A stretch of DNA of 64,000 nt from Isoetes taiwanensis (lineage: Eukaryota; Streptophyta; Lycopodiopsida; Isoetales; Isoetaceae). The translations under genes were made by a program, and so were the position numbers. The DNA is taken from assembly GCA_021234155.1 (NCBI GenBank), contig JAJEKV010000030.1:14082079-14146078 (forward strand). Direction: 5' to 3'. Position 1 is the stretch's first letter. Each line of letters begins with the position of its first letter. Below are positions 43,158-53,099 of this stretch, one piece after another. A model generated the notes under the pieces. That model saw nothing but the letters and a program-made list of their open reading frames with translations, did no database searches and was not told the origin of the DNA.

Positions 43158-45240
43158 TGCATCTTTCCATATCATTCCTTATGCTACCGAGGCTGTTAAA
43201 GTGAAAAATGCTTCTCATGGATAATTCTAAATAATGCTAGATGGACAATATATTGCTATGTGCTGAGATTATAAGACTTAAAGGTGGATAATTCAATCAT
43301 TTGAGGTTGATTCGGGAAGAACTATATGTCTAAAAATCCTATACATTATGATACAAAACTCGAGATTAATTTGGAACTTTATAATACTAAAAACGTTGAT
43401 ATTCCAGCTTCCATTCTTGTTAATGTTCACCTCAGGGCAAAAGGATACAATTGGTGATCGATAAAACTGAGAGACCCAATGTACCTTTTGCATTGCACAA
43501 TACCATTATCATGCTAATTGTGTATTGATTGGCTGTAGGTACGGGTTCTCTCCTCCAATTGTGTTTATTTTGCTGTTAGAGTTGGCTTTACCTTGAAGGA
43601 TGTGGAATATCGAAAAAAGACATGGACAGTGGTTTGGAGTTGTCTATTCATTGGAATATGGGCTGCAATGTTGATGGTCTACGTAATCAAAGTGATTTAG
43701 TAAGACAACTATTTTGGATTACTGATACATCTGGTAAGGTCCTTTTGGCTCAGTTGTATCCATGCCAAGTTCTAAGCATAATGTTCAAACAATGGTACAT
43801 AGAGTTCATAGTCTATGTAAATGCACATAATTCAAATTGATGATTGTAGCAGATGTATTACTTCTAATATATAATGATTTTAGTGAGTAAATAATGGTCT
43901 TCAAATTATTTAGGCTTTGGGAAAAGAGGTACTAGTCTAGGCTGACTTGCTCAGTTTAGATATTAGGATGATAATATCGCCAAAGGGATTGGCCCGAGGG
44001 CTGTCGGTCTAGCATTTGCTAGTTCAGCCGTTTTTTTTTTTTTTTTTTTTTTTTGCAAAAAAGGCAACAAAAAACTACACATAGAGCAAATTTAGGGGTG
44101 GTTGTGATGACAAGGAGATATTTATTCAGGCCAATCTTCATAACATCATGGTATCAATTTTAATTGATTCTGAAAACATGACTTTGAAGTATGATTTAAG
44201 CCACTTCACCCTCGGCACACGGAGGGCAACCCTCCGTGCATAGCACCTTCTTTCATTTTCTTTCTTTATAAGTCTGTTGAGCTTATTTGTTGCAAGTTGA
44301 CCTAGTCATGTTTCTTATTCTAATGACACATTTTTATAAGTTCATTTTGCTTACATCCTTGTCCATCTCGATTCTTGTAAAGTCTCTTATCCATTTCTTT
44401 TGCTTGATCGTTTTAACACGGGATCAGGAGAAATTATAATTTTTTCTTGTCGTTTCTCCGGTTGCATGTTCCTCTTTTTGATAGTCTCTCTCCCCCCAAT
44501 ATCTATTAGCAGCTATTCTGCTTCAATTATCCTTATATTCTTTTTTCAAGTTTATTTAATGTTTTTGTCATTGTATTTTTCTCGACTATAGTATGGGGCA
44601 CCAATTTTTATCTAATGGCCAAGGCAATGCTAATATAGTCTTCTTTAATGATGTGCCCCAGTGTGATTGGTGGCGCTTTTCTTCTTTTCCCTCTCAATGC
44701 AGTACTATGGCTTCTTGGTTGACATCAATTATGTTGGAATGTTGGAGTATGTGTAATGGGCACACATGAAGAATGACTCAGTGGAAGAGTACCGAAAGCC
44801 CATCAAAGGGCCGGTAGCTCACAATGCACTTCGATCATATTATTTCTTAAAACTTTGATGAGCTTAATTCTTGAATTTTCCAGGTTGGTCTAGTCATCGT
44901 CGACACTTTCTTTTCTCGTTTCTCATACATACACTTCTTTATAGCTTATTATGATTGATCTTTCTTTATAGCTTTTAAAATCAATCTTTTTAGTATTGGT
45001 TATGGACACTTGTTCTTGAGCTTTTTATTCTCTTCATATTAATTTGTGTACTATCTTCTCTAGTTTTTTGACATCTACAACCCATCTTCATTGACGTGCC
45101 TCAGCTTGCGCTCATCTGTTTTTTGGTGCTTTGGCATCCAGATATTCTTCTTTATCTCATATTTTTGTTCTCGTCTTGTTTTTTCTTGCCTTCCATGATT
45201 ACACTTAGGGTATATGAGATGGAGTGTTCCTCTTCTTTCG
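43158..45240. other. no gene recognised; T-run and small hairpin
   Basis: A run of about 23 T lies near 44032-44054. CACGGAGGG and CCCTCCGTG pair across a 3-base loop at 44218-44238. No coding frame supported. Confidence 0.4.
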
Positions 45241-45330
45241 GCCATATGATGTTGTTTGTTTGATACATAGAGTCTCCCAAGAATGCAATGGTTCCATGCC
45301 ATCATAGAACCATCATTCTTGGGAAGAGAG
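45241..45330. repeat. direct-repeat unit with internal inverted repeat
   Basis: GCCATATGATGTTG to TCTCCCAAGAATG recurs at about 45878-45925. In this copy CCCAAGAATG.AATGGTTC is followed by its complement GAACCATCATTCTTGGG, giving a hairpin. Confidence 0.7.
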
Positions 45331-45924
45331 CATATCATTATTTTTATCAGATTTTTTCCCTTTTGCTACTATTTTTTTTTACATATTGTCATTGTTTTTG
45401 AGTTCATTCCTATGGGCCTTCTCTTTGAGCGTTCCTTTTTTTCCTTCTTCTTCTATTCTATTATATTTTTATATCTCCATGTTTTGCTTCTGCATTTGTT
45501 GAGTTTCTTGACGCATGTGCCTTTCACTCTAGTTTCTTTTTTCATAGGCGGATGATCTTCCCCACACTAGTTTGCAGTTGTTTATCCTGGCTAGATGGAT
45601 GATCTTTCCCATCTTATTATTCTTGTTCTTTTAGGACGAATGTTCTTCTTCATGGTTTTCCCTGAAAACCTGAAAGGGTGGGGTTTTTAGTCCAGCTGAT
45701 AAGATTTTAGACTTTGAGACTATGTGGCTTTATTTCTTAAACCCTCGGTGATTGTCTAGTTCCGAGGTTTTTGAAATATGTTTGGCTTTGGATTGTTTTG
45801 GTTCAGTGGACATTAAAAGTTTCTTCCTTCCTTATTTTGGAACACTCTATAAGGAAAGCCACTTCACTTTGCCATACGATGTTGTTTTGTTTGATACATA
45901 CAGTCTCCCAAGAATGAGTGGAAG

Positions 45925-46370
45925 ACATCATTTTGTACTCTGTATGGCCATTTTGAGTACACAGTTATGTCATTTGGGCTTATCAATGCTCTGACAGTAT
46001 TCTAGCATATGGCCAATGATGGTTTCCGGGAGTTCTTAAATATTTTTGTTATCATCTATTTGGATGATATTCGTATTTATCTTAAGACTCTCGAAGAACA
46101 TGAGGGGCATATTCGACAGGTCCTTCAGAAGCTTGGTGAGCATGGGTTATATGCCAAACTTGAGAAGCGTCAGTTCGAGTAGGATACTGTGGAGTTTTTT
46201 GGCTATCGTATCACTCCACATGGAGTCTCTATGGATCCCAAAAAAGTCAGCACTGTTCTGGAGTAGCAAACACCCTCTTTCATTCGAGATATTCAGTGTT
46301 TTTTTGGGTTTGCCAAATTCTATCGGTGTTTCATTCAAGATTCACTTTGGACCAGGTTTATAATATTTGT
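45925..46370 (+). mobile_element. second Ty3/gypsy reverse transcriptase relic
   Basis: Fragments in shifting frames: [35 protein letters not shown] with a YLDD catalytic box, [50 protein letters not shown] and IQCFFGFAKFYRCFI. It differs from the chromovirus RT at 36 kb (FFDD there), so it is another element. No LTRs or other domains were found around it. Confidence 0.88.
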
Positions 46371-47085
46371 TGTTGATATTTACCAAGCCGGAGAACGTTG
46401 TTTCTCACCCAATTTCTAGGTTTCTCCAAGGTACCAGTTTGAGTTAACTTTGTACTTGTAAGTGGGGGCAAAAAATATTGGACTCTCTTGAAATTCGTCT
46501 AAAACATGTCCATCATCTTGTTCAACATTAAGCTGTCAAGCAAAAATCAATCATTGAACATAGTACATAAAATGTAAAAATTACACAGTACTTCATCTTT
46601 TAAAATGAGTATCTTATAAAATTCATGCTTGGCCTACTTATTATAGAAATAACATAATGAAAAAACATTTGTAATTAAATCATCTGCTACCTTATTACAA
46701 CAGTTTATCTGCCATTCCGGCAAATAAAGGACTTGCTCTCGGCAACTGCCAATCACGAGGTCTCTCCTGTGGTGTCAAAGTGGCAGACAAACTGCCATTC
46801 CCCTATAGAAATGTGCAACCATTTATTGAAAATTGAGATCCATTGTATGCAATGCAAGACAACATTGAGGTTTACCATAGCATGTTCGAATAACTTAAAA
46901 GTCATATTGTTACAAGCTCTATGGCTTGCTCTCGCTACCTCAATGGCCACTGCCCCTTAGTCACATGCTACCTCCTCTCCCACTGCTTCTCGCTCTACCC
47001 CCGCAACCCAGTCTACTGCCGCTTCTCGCTCTTTCGTGCAACTCAGTCTGCGCATGCAATAGCTGCTGACAAATAAGAAATGTGT
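46371..47085. other. no gene recognised
   Basis: Spacer between two retroelement relics. The last part (from about 46975), rich in CTCTACCCCCGCAACCCAGTCT-type text, could be the ORF2 leader of the following LINE. Confidence 0.35.
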
Positions 47086-47960
47086 CTCTGGGTGCTCTTC
47101 TGAAACTGTCGGGGTTTTTCATAGCAGAAGGGGGATAGTCTCAACTTTGTGGTTGTAAATATGGATCTCATCTTCCTCATGGAGACATGGGAACATGCAG
47201 GGCACAGGTTACCTGATCTTCTAGGTTACCAGCATTTTCCAGTCTTTAATAGCTGCATAGGAAAGAGGGGACACCGGTGAGAGGGGGTGTGTTGCTAACT
47301 ACTACCGGACAGCTTTGGCCCACCTACACAAGACAGACAGACACAACCGATACCTGTGGGTGCGGGTGCATGATTGTAGTGGCAACCCTCTCTTCCTGGC
47401 CGCCTGCTACTTCCCACATGCAGAGAGCAACTTTTACCACAACATGATAGGATAGATCCTTATATCGATCTATATGATGACATATACAGCAATACAAACA
47501 GTTGGGCAGCATCATACTCCTTCGGAATTTCAAGGCGCGAACAAGAGCGAACCCATAAGACTTGATCCCTTGGCTGACAATGTATTGCAGCGAGAACCAG
47601 GGTGGAGGATCTAGTTTGGTGGACTATGTGTTAGTGGCTGAGCAGGATATGCACGTCATCACTCACTTCTGAGTCGGCATAGACAGTCGAGGTGAGGAGG
47701 CCGACTCAGATCACCTTCCGCTCTACCTGAAGCTAGCTTGGCAAGCAATTAGAACCCTCTCTGTGGCAGCCCCTTGCCAACTTCAATTGCGATTGGATTA
47801 CGAGCAGGCAAGGGATTATGTCGATGCAAGCAATTAGAACCCTCTCTGTGGCAGCCCCTCGCCAACTTCAGTTGCGATTGGATTACGAGCAGGCAAGGGA
47901 TTATGTCGGGATGCTCACAGATGACCTGGCAGGAACTTTGCAGGCCCCCACACTAGAGCA
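47086..47960 (+). mobile_element. LINE endonuclease (APE-type) relic
   Basis: N-terminal part of a LINE ORF2. NMDLIFLMETWEH carries the catalytic Glu of the APE-type endonuclease that nicks the target. Then DLLGYQHFPVFNS, PLFLAACYFPHAESNFYHN, and LVDYVLVAEQDMHV followed by ADSDHLPLYLKLAWQ, whose SDHLP box is the C-terminal catalytic His. An 85-bp tandem duplication (47741-47910) sits just behind it. Frames shift often. The RT half is missing here; the RT relic at 0.7-2.6 kb is of a similar family but need not be the same copy. Confidence 0.85.
47741..47910. repeat. 85-bp tandem duplication in the LINE relic
   Basis: Two copies of GCAAGCAATTAGAACCCTCT through AAGGGATTATGTC, differing at three or four bases. 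It occurred after the LINE inserted, because it duplicates LINE coding sequence. Confidence 0.9.
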
Positions 47961-48144
47961 GCAGACATTTACAATAATAAAGTATTGAAAATTTCTTAAA
48001 CTTTAATAAATACTATTATACATATTAGACTAGATTACACACGAGTTTAGTATTTACATCTTAATAATTTCTATTTTGTTCAAACATTATTCATATGATT
48101 CTTAAATATCATTTGTATCGTACTATTTTAAAAGTTATATATAT

Positions 48145-48205
48145 CGCTAGAAAAAGTGCCCAGCGTTGTTGCTGGCCTTTTTGTCAAAAGTATAAGTTCA
48201 AAATT
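48145..48205. repeat. hairpin-ended repeat, copy 1
   Basis: GCCCAGC and GCTGGCC pair around GTTGTT; then TTTTTGTCAAAAGTATAAGTTC. Similar text (GTTGCTGGGCTTTTC, then ATAAGTTCAAAAG) recurs near 48886-48922, and a better hairpin near 50629. It resembles the 3' end of a Helitron read backwards, but this copy has CTAGC in place of CTAGT. Confidence 0.45.
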
Positions 48206-48555
48206 TTTGAAGATGGTAGATTCAGTTGAGAACATCTAAAAAGCAAAAAATATATAAGTACAATTTTTAGTATCTGGGAAATGCATCTATAGCATTCACT
48301 CATGCTTTTTTCTTCTTCTTTTTCATAGAGCTAAGAAAATTAGCGACTATTGCGATAAAGTACATATAAAATGCGTATTTGAGAATTCTGAAACTAGCAT
48401 ATGGTGTAATTAATTTAGACAGTCTATAGGGTTGTAGGATTGACCATTTATAATGAGATTCTCTAGTGGTATTTCTAGTAACCATAAGTCTCGAGTTTGA
48501 GACCACCCAGAATCGCACTCTGGATTGTTAGGTGTCAAATCCCATAGATGCAATG

Positions 48556-48815
48556 TAAAATGGTCAGGGGAAGGGCCCAACCGAGCAATGTAGTGTGGTG
48601 TGTGGTTCCCGAGGTGACGTTAAAACAACTATCTATCCCAACCGAGCAATGTAGTGTGGTGTGTGGTCACATGTCCAGTTGGATGTTGCCTAGTGACGTG
48701 ATATTAAAATGTGGTGTGTGGTCACATCTCCAGTTGGATGCTGCCTAGTGATGTGACGTTAAAACAATTACCTACCTACCTACCTACCTACCTACCTACC
48801 TACCTACCTACCTAC

Positions 48816-48853
<38 letters not shown>
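48556..48853 (+). repeat. nested tandem repeats ending in an ACCT/ATCT microsatellite
   Basis: AACCGAGCAATGTAGTGTGG occurs twice, as does GTGGTCACAT(G/C)TCCAGTTGG. Two copies of GTGACGTTAAAACAA are each followed by short repeats: ACTATCTATC (48623-48637), then about ten CTAC and eight ATCT units (48768-48853). The GACGTTAAAA plus microsatellite end matches the LINE tails at 23.5, 50.7 and 52.4 kb. Confidence 0.75.
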
Positions 48854-48859
48854 GTGGAA

Positions 48860-50610
48860 AACTGTTTAAGCAAGATATTTGTATATGTTGCTGGGCTTTT
48901 CGATGGGCATAAGTTCAAAAGCTAATAAAAGTATGGTTGAATGCTGGAGGATAAAAATAGCTTGATCAAGTACTTTTTCACATTCTCCAGGAGGCAAATA
49001 TTAAATATTAGATAACACAAACAATTGTTACCAAATTTAGAATTTGAAGCATTTGCTTTATGACCTTTGGGATAAGTGGGATGCCAATCTTATAAAGAAT
49101 ATGTAACCCAAGAGTTAGATAACCCAAAATGTAGAATTGCACAATAGACATGACCACATTTGAGATCACTCATACTATGTGAGAATGGTTGAGCAGTTTT
49201 CATTCCATTTTCCAATGAAAGAAGCTAGAATTGCAAGAGCAAACAATACAAAACTCACAAAAATGAGGATTATCATTCTTTCCTTTAAGATTAGCTCAAA
49301 TCCAAGAATCATGGTGCCACTTGTACTCGCACAAGTTGGCACTCACAGAAACAAAACAGAGATTTTCTTTAATTTACAAATCCAAGAATGTTGAACCCAC
49401 ATTCCTTGATGTGGACATGTTGTTATGGGCTAGTGAATGAATAAAAAATATGTGCTAGTTGTAGCTACCAAAGCTACATGCTTGCTTTTGTTACCGGTCA
49501 AGAGTGCGCATGCCTCCAGAAGCTTCTGGACATTGTTCTACAAAACTACCAAACTCATAGTTCCCATTAAAATCATTACCACAAAGGTAGTTCACAATTT
49601 CCTACAAGCCATATGAATTGAGATAGGCATCAACCAGAATAGCTTAAATTGCTAAAAGAATTAACATGAAAATATCTAACGGAAAATAGGTCCAGGGTTA
49701 TCTCATTTGGATTCAAAGCTAATAGTGTTGCAGATACCTAAGCCATGATTTTTGTTCGTGGAACCCTCAATAACCTTTCATATTAAGAGTGTACCAAAGA
49801 ATAATGGAGCACGTCCAAGTTTGCTTCCCACTATAGTTGCATCTCAAGAAGCTAAATACTCAACATTTATAGACAACATGTTGATATGCTCAATCCTTGT
49901 TATTTGCATCCCATAAGGCATGGGGCACCCAACAAATTTGTGGCATGATACAGTCACACTACCAGTTGGCTTTTGGAAGGTCATCTTAGGTGCCTATGCA
50001 GTATGAAAAAAGAAAAAATCAAGTCAGTGGCCATTCAATATTGAAGCTTAGTTGCCAATTCAATATAAAAGTATGTTTTCAGTGGAATAGTAGCCTAGAA
50101 AATAACTTTTTCACAAAAGGCATCATGAGGCCAAACAGGGCCCCATCATAATGAATATAAAATCGATCTTTGGATAAAACTAGCTTTTTCCAAAGTCTTA
50201 ATGCCAGAGTCCAACCAAATCATCTACAACACTTTTCATCATGGTTCCTTTTCAGTGTATAGCAAGAAATAATTAGTTTCACATGCTAATAAACATTAAA
50301 ACATTAATAATTAGTTTCACATGTTAAAAACTATTCCATTCTATTACATGCTAATATAAAATTAAATAACATTAAAATTTATTAGGCACCAAAATAGAAC
50401 TAGCAAACTATGTGCATTATTTTCTTGTGCTCTGCACCAATTTAAGAAGTTAGAACATACTTTCACTCCTGATGTACTTTATTGACCAAAACAACTTCTA
50501 TTGAGCACAGGTGTAAATCGAACCATCACAATTTTGTGCTAAAGTATATTTACGTGCCTCTTGAGAAGATAAAAATAATCTCATTATTACAATGCAATCA
50601 TACAAATATT
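48860..50610. other. no gene recognised
   Basis: AT-rich spacer. Nothing supported apart from the short repeat near 48886 noted above. Confidence 0.35.
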
Positions 50611-50616
50611 AATATA

Positions 50617-50760
50617 ACTAGTTATGGTGCCCGGCGTTGCCGGGCTTTAGCAAATGTGGATTGTAGAATGGTTTTGCATTAGTAGGCTTTAGAATACTTC
50701 GAATCTCGCAAGGATCTACTTCTTTTCTGTGGACGCTAAAAAATCTATTCTATTCTATAC
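50617..50760 (+). mobile_element. hairpin plus LINE-like tail
   Basis: GCCCGGC-GTT-GCCGGGC (50629-50645) preceded by AACTAGTT. On the minus strand this reads hairpin, ACCATAA, CTAGT, which fits the CTRRT 3' terminus of a Helitron followed by a host T. At the other side (about 50722-50758) CTGTGGACGCTAAAAAATC and TTCTATTC units form the LINE-type tail. Which element owns which part cannot be decided here. Confidence 0.45.
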
Positions 50761-50764
50761 ATGA

Positions 50765-51455
50765 AACCTCATTTGAGATATGAACTCGATGTAGCATAAT
50801 TAAGTAGGAAAAGGGAGGGTAGGGGTGCCTAAAATGAATGAACTACCTAACTATTTAGCAACATTTTTACAACCATTTAACTGAAGAAAAAAATTGGAAG
50901 TGACGACATGATTAAAAGCTTATAATATGGTCATGATAGTTTTCATATAAGTAGATAAATTGGATTTGTATGCCTTGGAAATGAGATTGTCTAGGATGAT
51001 ATCGATTTATGATGAGTATTTTGTGTATTATAAAAAATGGCTTAATCAATGAAGTGGTTTTGGGCCATTTGCAATTCAATTAGAAGTTGAAGTTTGAACA
51101 TAATAATTGCTTGCAATATATGTTTTAGAACCTGTTTGTGTGACTATGAAAGAACAAAAGCACCAATTCTTGAAATGTTCGAAGCAATAGTTGGTAATTG
51201 TATTGAGAGGGATGGTAGATGTGAAGGTCGATGAAAAACATGTTGTAAGAACGAAAATAGATAAGCTTGATGGACAATATTATTTCTTGCTGGTAAGCAG
51301 AGTGCTAGTTTTGTTGTATAAGCTTAATAAAATGGCAGAAGCCTAGCCAATTTGCTACACAGCTAATAGAAAGCAATCCTGATAAGATCTTCTGTAATAA
51401 TTTAGTGCCTACACATGTTTCATTTATAACCATAGACATTTAGTTTTGCCTATAT
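50765..51455. other. no gene recognised
   Basis: AT-rich spacer with no supported feature. Confidence 0.35.
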
Positions 51456-51563
51456 GTTTGCTTGCATGCTTGCGATATACTTGTGTTGTTCGTCCAGTTC
51501 ACAAAAGCTATACACGTTTGTAAAAGCACTACGAATGTCACGACAAATCCCTGCTTACAAACT

Positions 51564-51647
51564 GAGGCCATAGTTGAAGATATCCCAATGCAAGAGGCGG
51601 CCAAAGAGGCCATAGTTGAGGATATCCCAATGCAAGAGGCTGCCAAA
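51564..51647 (+). repeat. 42-bp coding-phase tandem duplication
   Basis: Two units translating to EAIVEDIPMQEAAK within an 88-codon plus-strand frame (51462-51728). The period is a multiple of three, so the frame is kept. It may be part of the ORF1-type protein that follows or an unrelated remnant. Confidence 0.75.
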
Positions 51648-51739
51648 GAGCATATGCAGGAGCCAGTAGTGGCAGCTTCAAATAGCACACATGCTTTAGA
51701 TGGTGCAGGTAGTCTAGCAACCGGATAGCACCGCAGGCC

Positions 51740-52436
51740 TTTGAGATGGTGCATGTAGTTGGGTTGAACCGCCCGGGGCAAGATCGGCATTTGAACCCAC
51801 GCCTCGTTGGGGTCGGGGAGGCGTCGTTTGGTTCGGAATCACAGGTAGCTGCACACTTCTTCTGACACATCATGCATATTCCCGAGCCCGAACTTTTTAT
51901 TGCCCAAAGAGTGGGTGCCCACCGGCCTGACAGGCCACGCCATCTTCTGGTACATTTTTCAGTATCCCGGGATAGGTTGTATGTCTTACAGCATGGGAGC
52001 CACTTGAAAGGCACTCTCTTCTCGGTGCAAGAGGACCTCTCCATGATTCCGATTAACTTCGGCGGCGTGACGAGCTATGCAAGGTTCGAGAGGCGAGGCT
52101 CCAGCGAAAATGGGCAGTTTATCGTGGAGGCTCAGCACTTATTTTTGATCAGTGGCCTTCCAACCCCTGGTTGGGGTACTCTTAGTTGCCTACCCACATC
52201 TTGGTTTTGTTATAGTTGGTTTTGTTTTAGTTGCTATGTTCTGTAAGGGGTTTAGCCCCCATGTCTTCTTCTGTCTGGGCTTATGCCCATACTTTGCTTT
52301 TGGGTTGGAGTTTGAGTTCTAGTTTGGGCTTACGCCCTTTGTACTATTCATCCCATAAGCTCGGAGAGCTTCCAGTGGACGTTAAAAACTTTATCTTTAT
52401 TTTTATCTTTATCTATCTATCTTTCTTTCTTTAATA
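51740..52436 (+). mobile_element. LINE carrying only an ORF1-type domain (HAL1-like)
   Basis: A plus-strand frame (51872-52246) reads RVGAHRPDRPRHLLVHFSVS, SRDRLYVLQHGSHLKGTLFS and VQEDLSMIP, the C-terminal domain of the RNA-binding ORF1 protein of plant LINEs. No RT follows. Within ~150 bases come a 3' untranslated region with small hairpins (GGGGTTTAGCCCC, GGGCTTATGCCC, GGGCTTACGCCC) and a tail, AGTGGACGTTAAAAACTTT then TTTATC and CTATCTTTCT repeats. ORF1 joined directly to the 3' end is the structure of non-autonomous 'half-L1' elements. It could instead be a deletion product. Confidence 0.65.
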
Positions 52437-52847
52437 TTATCATGGTGCTCCATTAATGTGTTCTTTATGGTAACTTGGGTCTTGTACTTGCATCTTAAGC
52501 TCCAAATTAATACATGAAACACGATTTGAATAACGCTTTCAATCTCAGCTATTGCACAAACCATAGCCTGCATAAGTACATTATCCAGTATATTTTAGTC
52601 TACTGACGGAGACACGTAGCATTCCATGCCAACATATGAATATCCTAAACAAATGTGTTCAGTAAGCTTCCTTACCACATCTATCCGTTCCTTAAAGTAT
52701 TTGCTCGTAATAATTTCTGCAATAGCCTGTATGCATTGAGAACATTCATCATGAGATCATCATGCTGTTAACTTGCCCAGCTCAATGCAACTATACCAGA
52801 GAGAAATTTCATGCCAAACAAATTGGCATATATGTTGAACATCTTAC

Positions 52848-53045
52848 TCTCATTTCAACTTGTGTAATGTATGGCTGCCCGTCGGGATTCCTCGGCATAT
52901 GAACCTTCTTACCCTGGCTTTCTTCTGCAGCAAACCATTCTCTTTGCATATCAGGATGATTCCACATGGCTTCCATGTCATCCTTGTCAACCCAGTCATC
53001 CCAAAACTTCATTCCAGGAGCCATACGACGTAATCGCATTCACCA
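52848..53045 (-). CDS. exon-like frame, possible lysozyme-like/SLT-domain gene
   Basis: On the minus strand APGMKFWDDWVDKDDMEAMW, HPDMQREWFAAEE and KVHMPRNPDGQPYITQVEM form an open, ordinary-looking protein segment. It is bounded by an acceptor-like TACATCATAG and a donor-like AGA|GTAAGA, so it looks like an internal exon. From memory it resembles the N-terminal part of plant proteins with a lysozyme-like/SLT domain; this is unverified. A TGA precedes the first ATG in frame, so this may be the first coding exon. No partner exon was recognised on either side. Confidence 0.45.
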
Positions 53046-53099
53046 GCTATGATGTAACATATGATTCATCCTCCTCCTCCTCAATAAGCAAATAGAAGT

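Noticed and set aside
44755-44830. tRNA-like ATGACTCAGTGGAAGAGTA
   Set aside because: Only a box A resemblance; no box B and no paired ends.
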